Assembly (NCBI GenBank): GCA_025200525.1
Contig: CM045762.1
Coordinates: 26,154,584 to 26,218,583, forward strand
Length of the DNA: 64,000 nucleotides
Source: Camellia lanceoleosa
Taxonomy: Eukaryota > Streptophyta > Magnoliopsida > Ericales > Theaceae
Direction of reading: 5' to 3'
The notes beneath the pieces were generated by a model, which had not been told where the DNA came from, ran no database searches, and was given only the letters and a program-made list of their open reading frames with translations. Below are positions 35,637-47,117 of this stretch, in pieces (positions within the stretch are counted from its first letter, which is position 1; every line of letters begins with the position of its first letter). The position numbers and the translations under genes are program-made.

Positions 35637-37552
35637 ATGGCAGCTCGCTTACTATCCTATGAGGTAGCTGACCTCTGTATCGGCAAGCCGCCGCTGACGC
35701 CTCTCCCCATCTCCGCCACCGTCGCCGACGCCGTCGCCGCCCTCAGAATCTCCGAAGACAGCCACGTCAGCGTATGGAGTTGTGACCACCATTTATCTTC
35801 GGTGGCGCAGCCGAAATACGGCGGCGGCGAGGAGTGTCGGTGTGTCGGAAAAGTTTGTATGGTTGACGTCATTTGTTACCTGTGTAATGACGAGAACCTT
35901 TTGTCTCCGACCTCGGCTTTGGAGTCCCCTGTTTCTGTATTGTTGTCGAAAGATTCGTGTCGGGTCAGGCACGTGGATCCCTTTTCGAGGTAATGGATTA
36001 TATTTGAACTCTCTCTCTCTCTCTCTCTCTCTCAATCTTTATCTATCTGAGCCAGTTTCTTTGTTTGTGTTCATACTCTGTGAAATCAGTCACTTTCTTA
36101 GATTAATTATTAATTAGGTTTGGTAATTTTTCTATACATAAATTACAAATACACTTCAAAGCGTGAAATACGTATAATTACAGTTTAATTTTTTATTGAA
36201 AATTGTTTAAATTTTTGTAACAACTTCATTGGAGCTTTAATTTATTAATCCTTTAAAGAATGGAAATATTATGAAATTCTTCAGAAATACATGGATCTTT
36301 AAAAAGGTTTAAAGAAAGGGTTGGGCTGATTGGTCAGTCTTAACTCTCTGGACTCATTACAAACTTTACTAATATAATTCGACAAATCAGATCATCAAGG
36401 TGAAACCATGATATGCTTAGAGGATCAAAGAGAAGCTCAACCTTAAAAGAATAATATGTAAAAAATGAAAAGAAAGAATTTGAATATGTAGTGTACATTT
36501 AAACTTGTGTATCGATTCTAGACATTTTGGTGAATATATTTTACTATTGCTGAAATTTTTAACCTTGATTTGCAGCTAGTATGTTCTTTCATTTTTTGTT
36601 GGATGACTTAGAAACTCTAAATTCAAGAAAGATTGCAACAAATAAGTGAATTTTAATGTATATTTGGCAAATTAAACTGAGAACCCCTGTTCCATTGTTG
36701 TTTTGCAGTTTATTGGAAGCCATTGATCTCATCCTCCAAGGTGCTCAAAATCTTGTTGTACCAATAAAGACCAATTCAAGAAGAAAACTTCAAAAATCTA
36801 TAATCATTCCCACATCTCATAATGGCCGTGAATTCTGTTGGTTAACCCAAGAAGATGTGATTAGATTCCTCCTCAGTTCAATCGGCCTCTTTTCCCCCAT
36901 TCCAGCGCTCTCCATTGCCGCACTTGACATCATCAACACCGAATTCTTAGCCACTAGGTACCACTCCCTGGCCGCCTCGGCAATCGGAGCCATTTCATGT
37001 TCCCTCGCCGAGCAAACTTCTGTAGCAGTCATAGACGACGACAACGGAACTTTGATCGGCGAAATATCTCCCTTCACCCTCGCCTGCTGCAACGAGACCG
37101 TCGCAGCTGCCATCACGACCCTCTCTTCAGGGGACCTGATGGCCTATATAGACTGTGGTGGTCCCCCAGAGGAGATTGTGAGGGTCGTGAAGGCGAGGTT
37201 GAAGGAGATGAACTTGGAAGGAATGTTGGAGGATTTCATTATCTCCTCCAACATTTCTTTTAGCTCCTCTTCATCCTCTGATGAGGAGTCATTGTCCCCA
37301 ACCACGCCATTGCCAAGGTCAGGAAGGTACAATAGGTCAAGTAGCTACTCCGCGAGGATGGTGAGGAGGTCAGAGGCTATAGTGTGCCATCCATGGAGTT
37401 CTTTAGTGGCAGTGATGATCCAAGCGATCGCTCACCGGGTTAATTATGTTTGGGTCATTGAAGAGGATTGTAGCTTGGTTGGAATTGTGACATTTTCTAA
37501 CATTTTGGGAGTTTTTTACGAACATTTACAGTCCATGGATCAAGGAGATTAG
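35637..37552 (+). CDS. CBSX5: CBS domain-containing protein, CBSX5-like (two exons)
   Basis: Exon 1 is 35637-35989 and exon 2 is 36709-37552, joined through a split Ser codon (ag|t), giving 398 residues. Arabidopsis CBSX5 is about 400 residues. The N-terminus MAARLLSYEVADLCIGKPPL is typical of the CBSX5 group. CBS-type strands and helices include GKVCMVDVICYL (about 78-90) and FCWLTQEDVIRFLLSSIGLF (160-179). The C-terminal repeat is AIVCHPWSSLVAVMIQAIAH...IVTFSNILGVF (341-387). A Ser-rich acidic linker (about 297-313) precedes it. CBS pairs bind adenosyl ligands and sense energy or redox state; the exact role of CBSX5 is little known. No signal peptide is seen. No stops interrupt the joined frame, and CpG-rich exon 1 is typical of a host gene. 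It is the only intact gene here. Confidence 0.9.
35990..36708 (+). other. Intron of the CBSX5-like gene
   Basis: 719 bases from GTAATG to a T-rich tract and TTTTGCAG. Its splice phase fits both exons exactly. AT content rises sharply relative to the exons. A (CT)12 microsatellite lies about 20 bases inside the donor (36009-36033). Confidence 0.9.
36009..36033 (+). repeat. (CT)12 microsatellite in the intron
   Basis: An uninterrupted CT dinucleotide run just inside the donor site; likely length-polymorphic. Confidence 0.9.
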
Positions 37553-37977
37553 AAGCTTAGAGGATAGTTCTAACTCTTCAAGGAAAGAGGAGAAAGAATT
37601 CAAGCAAAATAACAGTAATGATATGTACACAGAAAAGTGCACATAATAAGTGACACTGTAAATTTGAGTTTGAGTCGCATTTTATTTTTTGGTAATTTTT
37701 CTGTGCACGTAGTATTACTGGGTGCGAAGTGCGGGTTTTGTGTTTTTTGGCTTGATGTATCATTGGATATTGAGGATTTGCTGATATGGATCTTGATTGG
37801 TATGATTTGTATGTATGATTTAAAATTTCTCTGTTTTATAAGAAAAAGTAACAAATCACCAATTGACAAATTTGATCTTCATTATCGCTTGTTCTTTGTT
37901 TAACCTAAAGTGTTTGCCTTCAGTTTTTTACTTATTCAGCAGATATAATGTGAGCTAAAAGTTTTGGTGATCCCATC
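37553..37977 (+). other. 3' flank of the CBSX5-like gene
   Basis: T-rich sequence after the stop codon, with ataataagtg near 37643 as a possible polyadenylation region. No other gene is seen. Confidence 0.5.
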
Positions 37978-38130
37978 TTTACCCAATATTGTGGGTCATA
38001 AAAGCGCCAAAAGCACAATTATAATAAACTCATTACAAATCTAAAGACAAAATGCAATATCCCTTTTAGATCCTGTCATTTGCAACTTTAGAGAAAGAGA
38101 CAAGCATTTTTTAAAACATTTGCAGCTATC
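37978..38130. repeat. Dispersed duplicate of 42056-42520 (shorter copy)
   Basis: The run attgtgggtcataaaagcgc, caaaagcacaat, ataataaact and then gacaaaatgcaatatc, cctgtcatttgcaactt matches 42056-42155 and 42430-42520 in the same order. The copies are about 4 kb apart and in the same orientation. Confidence 0.65.
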
Positions 38131-40345
38131 ACCTTCCACCACCACCTTTCTACTATGGGAAATCATTATAGGTGGCCAACCACATTTGTCCATCACCTCC
38201 AACATGTTGAAGATATTAAACTTATCAAATATAAGATGTTTATATATTCTGATATCTTTTCTATCTTCAATATAATAGTTAACAATTATCATTGATCACT
38301 ACTTCTGGCCACCTCCTTTCACTTGGTTTCTAAAATAAATTTTAAAAATATATGAGTTTTAGGATCTAAACATTTTGTGAAAATGTAAAAAATTTGTTGC
38401 AAGAAATATTGGAAATTAAAAATGATATTTTGGGCGACGTTTTTAGATTTCGTTTCTAAATTTTTGTTTCCAAACTTTAATTTGTTATAGTAATTTCAAT
38501 TATGGTTTTTTTTTTATGCAAAATAAATAAATATATTTTATATGTTATGTAAATAAATAATTATAAACTATAATCATTACTAGGACCTCGTTTAGGAAGT
38601 AACCTGTTGTTTTGGGAAGAAGACAAATGATTTGGGAAGTTAAAAAGTGACTTTTGACTTTTTAGTTAATAATTTTTATGTTGTCATATGATCATGGCAG
38701 TGTAAAAAAAAACCAAAATACCCCTTCTCATTTGCAAATTACATAATTTCATTTTTTTTTTTAAATAAAATAAAATAAAAAAATTGTATAAAAAATTCCA
38801 AGGATAAAAAAAAAAAACTATTGTTTTATGATATAAATGGGTTTCAAAACAAAAGTAACTCCTCATATGTAAATTAAAAATAAATAAATAAATAATTTTA
38901 AAAAATAATAAGAAAAATAAAAATAAAGCTTCACTAGGCCAAAATAACTCCTCATATGTAACCATATATATTATTCGTAAAGATATCATCATCTATTTGG
39001 GTCAAGCTCATCATCATCGAATGCTTCATCTTCATTAAATCATAAGGGCATGTTTATGTAAAACCCCCCCGCCACTTCCACACTGAATATATGTTCAATT
39101 GCACCTTAATGAGAAGCCAAATAATTTTAATTAGTAACCTTAGTCAATAAAAGACAATAAATTAGTCATGATATTGACCTTCTTGGGTGTGGGAATTTTT
39201 ATCTTGGGTAACCGTTAAATACTCTCTTGTCATGCATATCCCGCGTCGTCCAGCGCCCAATCACTGATCCTGCGTGCTCATAGAATGCAAACATGGCATA
39301 AGTGACTAGTAAAATTACATTTTGGACAAACACAACTATTTTGACATGGCAAATTATTACGAACTTTTACACCTCACCTGAATGGCAAATATTTCCTTCA
39401 TTGCTCTAAGAACAGCAAAAAAAAACGCCACACCTCTCCCCTAAGTGTTGGGCGGTCTTCAATATCCTAACTTGGGAAGCCTTCAGAAAAAACACTACTA
39501 AAATGTTTACACAATTTTTGAACACATCCCTTGGCAAAGACCACAAAAAAAAAAAAAAAAAAAAAAGTGGTGATTCAAATGTAACGTATGTTTACTCTTG
39601 CAACCATGCAAGCCTATTGGAATCAAATTTGAATAATAAGAACACTTCTTTGAAAATGCATACCCTGTGATGTATGTATTTGGACACACCCTTGTGTACA
39701 AATAAATAGGTAGGCTTCCCCAACTACAAATTCAAATAGGTTTCACTTTTTGGATTTATATTAGTTGTTTAATTGAGAACATGTCTTTCTTTTTTACTAG
39801 TGGATTATGCGTACATATGCGAAGGTATAGGATCATACTCTTTGTCATGCATAAGCTCCTAATATTATTCAAGTTTAACGCTCAACTTCAACCAAACAAT
39901 TGACTAGTTTTTTACACAACATAATAAACACAAAAATAAATAAATTGAAGCTTTTAATTAAGGTCAAGCACCCATCCCCGCCAAATAGAGACGATACGGG
40001 TGTTGTTCCATCGAATGGATGACATATGGCACGGCTTCTTTTTTTTACGCCGCGCAACAATCAATCAAGGGGAGCCCATCATTGTCATAGCGGTTGTCCG
40101 TGAATCTTATAGCGAGCATGCAACATTTCATAAGCTCCAAGTGCTCAAGGGCTTTGAGGCACTAACAATTACTTTGTAAACAATAAAAAAAAAGAAAATT
40201 GTTATTATTTGGAAAAAGTAAAGTACATCATTTGTTTTTTTTTTTTGGCGAATTTATGCATTCGATTTTCTTCGATTTTTTTTTAGAACTTTTTTTTACA
40301 ATATACTAGATAATAAGGCATAGTTATAGTATTTGGTTACCTTCT
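38131..40345. other. Intergenic DNA, possible decayed transposon interior
   Basis: Mostly AT-rich with poly-A/T runs, including 24 A's near 39543. Less AT-rich patches (39180-39300, 39960-40140) look like old coding sequence on the minus strand, but stops fill every frame. No family is recognised. A candidate transposon end lies near 38581. Confidence 0.4.
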
Positions 40346-40432
40346 TCATTTCACAGGACAAGTTGTAGGTACAGGCTTAGTGTTGTCACTATCCCAAGTT
40401 TTGCTTGATGTCACACCCTTGCCATGTGCCAT
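40346..40432 (-). pseudogene. Possible Myb/SANT-like domain fragment
   Basis: A short minus-strand frame of 28 codons from ATG reads MAHGKGVTSSKTWDSDNTK and ends with C-P-V-K-stop. W-D-x-x-N-T-K followed by five residues and C resembles the first helix of Myb/SANT-like proteins linked to plant transposons. No second helix is found downstream. The match is short, so this is a hint only. Confidence 0.25.
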
Positions 40433-42055
40433 CACACCATGAGTGAGTCATAAGTGTAGTTCAAAGAAAATGAGCATATATAGAAGTAGCAATACAACAA
40501 CGCATGCAATGCAATTAGTTAGAAATAAGCTTGAATATGAAAATACATACATTCATACAAAAGTCGAAAAATGCATTATCGACATGTCTGTCTACAGTGA
40601 AAAGAGGCATAATATGCAAGTTAGAATAGCGTATACACACACCATTGGATAGGCAAAAAATAGTATATGCACGACCTAGGTTTTTGTTAGGCCACATCAT
40701 CACCGTGGCCATGAGAAGAGTGGCAGCTTGACATCGAGGAAAGCATTTTTGTGGTGTTTTCTTAAACCCAGATGCATGTGTCATCATATGGGTGTAAAAA
40801 AATGTAACCCATGGACACAACTGTGACTTACATGTAGAGAACACCTAATTTACATAGATAATCTTAAAATGAAATTTGGGGTTTGTTAAACCATTTCCTC
40901 AATTCATGAAAAAATAAAAAGGAATGGAGGATAAGATTTTTAAACTATGTTGAAGCAATTGTTTTCTAATCAATGTGAATAACTATCATAACATTCTATT
41001 AATCATTTCTCTTAAGTTCACAAAAGTAACTCCTAATTTTTTTTAATTACCATGGACAAATCTCTAAAAAAAATAGATGGTGTATTGAGAAAAAATCAAA
41101 AATTCAAATTGAATGTCCATCAAATTTGGACTAAATTGGACCTACTATTAAATAAATAAAAAAATAATATATCCTTTGGAATACTTTAAAAGATGTTATA
41201 AAAGGGGATTCTTCAATATCAATGTGTGCCTAAATCATTTTCTTTAAATTAGGGTTTTAAACTTTCTCCTGAGAATGTCATTAAAGTAACATTGTTCTTG
41301 AATGAAACAAGATCATATTTCAATCATCATACAAAGAATCTAATCAATGTGAAATTAATAAAGAAGAATATAAAATTTGTTTTGCACAATCTATAAAAAA
41401 AAAATAATAATAAAAAAATCTTTATTCATCAACAATAGGCCATTTTTTCTTTTTTTTTTTTTTTTTTTTTTAGTCGATAGATGCGACCATGTACACAAGC
41501 AAAATGAGTCATTGGTTTACTCATTGTTTTTGTTGTTCAAAAGCAAAATAGAGGAGAACGACTTTGTAATGTCATCGGACAAGTGTTTACCCAAAAATCC
41601 CAAAACCAAATAACACTTGTAATGTCATCAATTTGTAATTTAATAGTTTACTTGATTATGTAGATCAAGAGGGAACGGACTTGGTAGAAGGATTGTGATA
41701 TATGTCGATGCCGACACTAGGAACAAGGAGATGCAAAATGGTGAAATGTTTTGAAAAAAAAACAAAAGTGTGTATAGAGTATATATCAGAAATACCCTCC
41801 TGCGTTTATCAAATGAGTTTTTGAACCAAAAAACAAGCCTTAAAAGTCAAAAAGTCACTAAAAAAATTAAAAAGTCAACGACATATATCAAAAAGTCAAA
41901 AATTCTATTTTCTCTTTGTCAAAAGCTAAAAAGTCATAACAAACATATTAATTTTTTTTATATCATATTTTAATTAAAAATTCAAAAAATTACTAAAAAA
42001 ATCTATTACCACACGAGGCCTACATTAAAATGAGACCTAACATATCTTATAAAGT
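40433..42055. other. AT-rich intergenic DNA
   Basis: No gene is seen. Poly-T (near 41450-41472) and repeated aaaaagtcaaaaagtca words (41840-41900) suggest MITE remnants. A minus-strand frame at 40515-40844 holds a Cys-rich start and an N-L-G-R-x-Y stretch that only faintly recalls GRF zinc fingers. Confidence 0.4.
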
Positions 42056-42520
42056 ATCACTTTACCTAATATTGTGGGATCATAAAAGTGTCAAAAGCGC
42101 AATAATAAACTAATTGTGGGATCATAAAAGTGTCAAAAGCACAAGAATAAACTAATTATGAATTTAGTGAAACACTGTGGTACACACACCTTTCAAATGA
42201 TGTGTATCAAATGTACTTTATAATTTTAAAAAAAGAAGAAATAATTTCATATTTTCAGAGTCATAATTAAAAAATTGTTATAACTAAACACAACATGAGA
42301 CATAAGTACAGAATTCATGAGTTATAATTAAAATAATATTATAATTAAAGAAAAAAATTATATTAATTATAACTAAGAAAGAAAATGACATAAGTAGATT
42401 CTTTTTAAAATGGTGTATATTGGAATTTCTCATAAATCTAAGGGCAAAATGTAATATCTCTTCAGGTTATGTCATTAGCAACTTTGACAAAGAAATGTGC
42501 GTTTTTTTTAATCTAAGCAT
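42056..42520. repeat. Longer dispersed duplicate with 42 bp tandem copy and insertion
   Basis: It is the partner of 37978-38130. A unit starting ttgtgggatcataaaagtgt is present twice in tandem here (42072 and 42114, period 42) and once in the other copy. About 270 bases (42156-42430) are present only here. Confidence 0.65.
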
Positions 42521-42805
42521 TTGCAACTAGACAAAAGCTTTTGCATTAAAATCAATTATCCATCAATATCAACCAAGAAAACAAAGATTTGAGTTACAAT
42601 CTATTTAGTGATTAAAAGCAGTTTAATAGTTTCGGAATATGACATGAATTTGTCTATGTTGTGTTCTAATTATTTGATATAGTGAAAAATTTTACTGGAG
42701 AGACAATACTAATATATCTTTTTGTTAAATAGTTTTGAGGCAAAATCACTCATCTAATACAGAATATTCTAAAATTACCTAATAATTTTTTATAAAAGCA
42801 TTTAG
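42521..42805. other. AT-rich intergenic DNA, nothing recognised
   Basis: About 285 bases with no gene or repeat ends seen, up to the TTA target site of the next MITE. Confidence 0.4.
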
Positions 42806-42973
42806 GGTTAGTTTGAGATGTTCTAAAAAAGTACACTTTTTGATTTATTGGGTTTGGGTTGGGTTTGATATGATGTGTTAGAGAGGTGATGTGATTTAAA
42901 TAAGATGATGTGACTTAAATAGGATAGTGACTTTTTGACTTTTTGTATTATTTAGTGTACCCCAAACCAAGCC
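42806..42973 (-). mobile_element. Small Tourist-like MITE, copy 2 (inverted)
   Basis: The element runs from GGGTTAGTTTGAGATG to ACCCCAAACCAAGCC, with TTA on both outer sides (42803-42805 and 42974-42976). Its body is the reverse complement of 35206-35376: gatgtgacttaaatagga and gactttttgactttttgta. This copy has the cleanest target duplication of the three. Confidence 0.75.
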
Positions 42974-43670
42974 TTAGACAAGCAAATTGGAAAACCCAAG
43001 TTTATGCTCATGAAGCCCATAAGGCAAAAGAGAATTAAGCCAACTCAAATTTAGAAGCAAATCAGAAAAGGAAAAATTATATCACCAAAAAAAAGAAAAC
43101 ACATACGTTAACAATGAATCCTCTGAAGATGTCTGATAACACCCAATGAGTGATTGGATAACAACCAAGGAAAGCGCACACAATATTATAAATAGAGGAA
43201 AAGACTGCAAACCATGTACACACACAATAACAACTAATCTTCTCTTCTCTACTCCTGCATGTCTTGATCAAGTACTGATCTAACGGTCAAAATACTCTCA
43301 CAACAACTAATATCTACGTCGAGAAGCCTCTAACAGCTTTGTTTGTTTTGCACACCTAAAAAAACAAGATGCTTATCTTGCTCTCGTAAGTGAGACAAAT
43401 CTGCCAACGCAAGTACAACTTGATCATTATGATTGCAAGTTGTGAACTTTTTAGTTTTTACAAAAGATAAGTAGAAAAATAAAGAGGTGATATGACTTAA
43501 ATAAGGTTAAAAAAAAATTAAGTATATTAAATAAGTATGTTTCCAACCAACTCCTAAACAATTATTTTTACAATTAAGTCAGTCTCAGTCCATAGAAGTG
43601 TTCTGGCCTGGCCATGCAGGTTCTTCCAAATTTGCATCATCTATATTGTGTTCACATGAAAACTATAAAA
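42974..43670. other. Intergenic DNA, nothing recognised
   Basis: About 700 bases of mixed, less AT-rich sequence with only short open frames, such as one at 43077-43271 on the minus strand that shows no domain. Confidence 0.45.
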
Positions 43671-43823
43671 ATTAGTTTCGTTCACATGTTGATAATTTAT
43701 GATTAGTCTAAAATAATGAATTTTCATTCAACTAGTGTACTAATCTTATTTAAAATCGTAAATTTTACTATTTGAAATTAATCATAAATTATAATTTATT
43801 CATATAGTAAACAAAATCGGACT
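43671..43823. mobile_element. Foldback MITE
   Basis: Left arm attagtttcgttcacatg, gataatttatgattagt; the right arm reversed reads ttagtccgattttgttta, ataatttatgattaat. The two pair over about 45 bases around a short loop. No coding capacity. Confidence 0.55.
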
Positions 43824-43893
43824 AAAAAATCATCCGTTTCATCCCCTGCTCTTTGGTCTCCTATCCAGGATTCTAGGAGTTATAAAGCAAGGG

Positions 43894-44852
43894 GGGTTGA
43901 GATCTTCTATCCAACATGCCCGTCCCATGATCCCATCTCTTGTCCCATTACTATGTTACAACGTGTCCTTCATAAGGGTGCAATAGCAACCCAATCACCA
44001 CTCCTCTCTTCATTTCTTCTCCTTTTTTTTTCTTTTTTCTTTTTTTTGTCTCTCATCTGTCACGAAAAAATAAATTTTAATGTAACGGTGATATCATGTC
44101 ATTAGTATCATATCAAAATAATATCTTAGCATCTACTTCTTAAGCATATATGGCAAGTTATTTTTATCTGAAAAATAGGATTCATACCTCCCATAGGAGG
44201 AATTATCCTGTCTTTCAAGAATTCCAACTAGGCTGTGTACCCTTTCAATTCTATTGGTTATTTTATATAATATATAGAAGAAAAAATAGGAAATAGTAGA
44301 TATGTAATCAATAGAACTGCAATGATATATCACATAGGATATGGAACAAACCTATATGATAATTTTTCCTCCCATAGAAAGTAAGAGAGAAAAACAAAGA
44401 GCGTTATTTTAGTTGGTAGTGTTGTTTGGTTGTGGAGGAGAGAAGGAACAATTTTTTTACGCTGTATTTAGTTAGAAAATTTAAAAAGAGATTTGGAAAT
44501 GAAAAAAGAAAATGTGTGTGAAACTATTTTATTCATATTTTACCTACATTTTTTCTTTTTCTTTCCAAATTTCTTTTCAAATCTCCCAACTAAACACAGC
44601 GTTAATATTTTTTTAATAAGAGAGAAGAGGTGATTAACGGAGTAAAAATTGAATTGTGAGATAATTACAATTAAGTGTGTTTTTGCAAAAAAAAAAAAAA
44701 TTACAAATACATGAAAAAATTAAAAATCTTAATTATTAATGTTTATAAAATTTACTACATATTTTTTAAATCTACACTAAATTGTTTTTTCCCTTGAATT
44801 TTTATGAAAGACGCATGGCAACAATTAAGGTTGGGACAAAAGATCCCAATCC
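43894..44852. mobile_element. Possible ~0.96 kb non-autonomous DNA transposon
   Basis: The left end gggttgagatcttctatcc and the right end, reversed (ggattgggatcttttgtcc), match at about 14 of 19 positions. No target duplication was identified and no protein is encoded. A smaller MITE is nested inside (44460-44601). Weak call. Confidence 0.35.
44460..44601. mobile_element. Foldback MITE with TTA duplication
   Basis: 142 bp. The left end cgctgtatttagttagaaa and the reversed right end cgctgtgtttagttgggag pair, and the pairing runs on through gagatttggaaatg over about 45 bases. TTA flanks both sides (44457-44459 and 44602-44604), as expected for PIF/Harbinger. The short loop holds no gene. Confidence 0.8.
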
Positions 44853-44891
44853 GCATGGGTGTCACAAGGAAAGAAATTAATTTAATAGACA

Positions 44892-44960
44892 CTTATTATT
44901 ATTATTATTATTATTATTATTAGTAGTAGTAGTAGTAGTAGTAGTAGTAGAAGAAGAAGA
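44892..44960 (+). repeat. Compound microsatellite (ATT)n(AGT)n(AGA)n
   Basis: About ten ATT units, then about ten AGT units, then three to four AGA units, each stage one base change from the last. This suggests stepwise motif change within one repeat tract. Confidence 0.95.
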
Positions 44961-45057
44961 TTGGGTAGTGGCCACTTCTTAAGTATAATATTTTTTTTAT
45001 AAAAAAATTATAATATAAAATAATATTAACTTTGTAGTTAACATTAAGGTCTTATTT

Positions 45058-45220
45058 GTCATAATTTAAAAAAGTCAAAAAATTAAAAAGTTACTATCCT
45101 ATTTAAGTCACATCATTTTATTTAAGTCATATCATCTCTCTATTACATCATTTTAAACCCAACCCATACCCAACCCATATTTTATAAAAAGTCAAAAATT
45201 ACACATCATCCCAAACAACA
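45058..45220 (+). mobile_element. Small Tourist-like MITE, copy 3
   Basis: It begins ggtcttatttgtcat after TAA and carries tatttaagtcacatcatttt and atcatctctctattacatc like the copy at 35206-35376. It ends near cccaaacaaca. The right target duplication is not clear. Confidence 0.6.
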
Positions 45221-46144
45221 GTATAAAAAAATTTTAAAAAAAATGCTATACGAAATAATAAATTTTATAAAAAGAAAAAATTAATAACAGATGTATCATG
45301 CAATAAAAAAATTAAATTTAAAACATGACCCATTTGATAAGATTTGTTAACTTGTGTAATATTCTTTAAACTTAAATATTCATTATACAAGTTTAGCACA
45401 AATCATCACAAATTAAAAATTTTAATTTTAGCATAAATCACCATAGACAGAGAGAATTGATAAAGGAAAGCTATCTGTGAGGCTCATGACCCTTCTTGTT
45501 ATCTACCCTTTCAGAAACTTTTCAGAAGATGGGTTAGAAAATAAAAGTTATAAAATTATGAAAAATGCTTAGGAGCATTAATTTGGTACAACCAATTTAC
45601 TTCTAATGACATAGAATGGATCATGTGAAAGAATGGACTTACCCCCCTCTGTCTATTTTCTCTCTTTTTTACGTCATTAGAAGTAGATTAAGGGTGCTAT
45701 ATTGGTGAAATATAAACATGATTGTAAAATTATTTCCCTCTTTAGCATTTTAAGTTTTTAGGTGAATCAATGATCGACAATTCTACCAATAGTATCAAAG
45801 TAAACAACATATTCTATGTTTGAGCCATATTTGTCTACTTAATAATAATAATATTTGCACATATTTAACCTGTTAATGAATAATTTAAAAATATTCTTAA
45901 ATTGATATTACATAGCAACAACAATTTTTTAAATGAGGAATGGTTTGTGATGTTATAAATAATTATATTTTTTGACATTTTATAAAAAAAAAATACAAAA
46001 AAATAGATAAAGTGAGTAAAAAAATAAAAAGAATATATTGCTAAATGAGACCTAATATAAATATATATACAAATATATATATATATATATATATTTTTAA
46101 TACATATCAAACCACCACTTAGTTCTGTCACCCCACTCTCACCT
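45221..46144. other. AT-rich intergenic DNA with a short foldback and AT microsatellite
   Basis: An inverted pair, tttacttctaatgaca (45596-45611) and gtcattagaagtagatta (45673-45690), marks a possible small foldback at about 45572-45712. An (AT)n run lies near 46068-46094. No gene is seen. Confidence 0.5.
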
Positions 46145-46316
46145 CAAGAAATGTTAGGAATCATGAAAAATTTTTCATGAAAATGATCATGAAAGATTTA
46201 TGACTCTTAAATTACCTTGATTAGTGTGTGGTGTTTTATTCTAAGTGTAATCCAAATGTCACAAATCTTTCATGATCATTTTTATGAAAGACTTTTAATG
46301 ATACCTAGCATTGCTG
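46145..46316. mobile_element. hAT-like MITE with 8 bp target duplication
   Basis: 172 bp. The left end CAAGAAATGTTAGGAATCAT pairs with the reversed right end CAGCAATGCTAGGTATCAT, and pairing continues to aaatgatcatgaaagattt for about 50 bases per arm. ctctcacc flanks both sides exactly (46136-46143 and 46317-46324). An 8 bp duplication and a CA-G start fit the hAT superfamily. No transposase. Confidence 0.85.
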
Positions 46317-46907
46317 CTCTCACCCCTAGCTTCATTCCAGAGTTTTGGTGGATGAATCTCGATTTTCTCACGTGAAGATCCCCTATGGGATTTACCACTT
46401 TTCTTAATTAATAATGAAATTTTATGAATATTTTGGTTTATTTGATGGGTTTAATAACAAGTTTTAATAAGCAAATTTATTATTTAATAAATCTTATTAA
46501 TTAGCAACGTTTTTATATAAAATAGTTATTAATTATTAATTTCTAGAGACAATTTAAAATTTTTATCACAAAAAAACATCGTTGTTATCAATTTTTAGTG
46601 ACAAATTTAAAAAATTGTTATAAAAAACATCATTAATTTTTAGCGACAGATTCAAAAAATTGTCACAAAAAGTCTTTTTAGTGATAAGATCAAAACTTTC
46701 AATGATGAATTGAAAGACTTAATGAAAATTAAATCTAACTATTATGACCTACTAGAAATTTATCCTAATAATAACATTTCACATATAATCTATTAAAGCA
46801 CCTTAAAAATATAATTAAAAATTTTTAAAAAAAGGTACTAAGATACTGTTGCTAGAAATCAATAGTTAGGTTAAAAATGTTCACTTCTGAACAAAATTTT
46901 CACATTT
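46317..46907. other. AT-rich intergenic DNA with ~50 bp degenerate repeats
   Basis: Three degenerate copies of a unit of the form tttttagtgacaaatttaaa, then aaattgttataaaaaacat, lie near 46540, 46590 and 46637. No gene is seen. Their source is unknown. Confidence 0.5.
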
Positions 46908-47117
46908 TGTAGCATTTCTTATATAAAATTAGGCACTTGATGTGAGTATGAGACTGGGTGACTAATATAATGTTAGAGAAAATTGAAAGTTAATCAATTC
47001 ACAAATCATCATCAGCAAATTCCTGTGATCCAAATTCTTATCTCAATTAATGCTTCACAAACCAAATCCGTCTTGTATACTCACATCACGTGCCTAATAT
47101 TATATGAGAAACGACTA
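46908..47117. mobile_element. Foldback MITE
   Basis: The left arm atataaaattaggcacttg, atgtgagtatgagac pairs with the reversed right arm atataatattaggcacgtg, atgtgagtatacaagac over about 40 bases. About 115 bases of unrelated loop lie between. No target duplication was fixed. Confidence 0.65.

Noticed and set aside
40515..40844. 109-codon minus-strand frame with a GRF-like zinc finger look
   Set aside because: The Cys spacing and N-L-G-R-x-Y position do not fit the GRF pattern well enough to call.
44133..44333. 66-codon frame considered as plastid-derived DNA
   Set aside because: The composition and the phrase RIERVHSLVGILERQD raised the idea, but I could not match it to any plastid gene.
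45865..46131. 88-codon frame with Ile/Tyr repeats
   Set aside because: It comes from the (AT)n microsatellite and flanking poly-A/T.
46540..46760. Subrepeats considered as the end of a CACTA transposon
   Set aside because: The ctactagaaa motif at 46750 faces the wrong way relative to the repeats and lacks the CACTA start.
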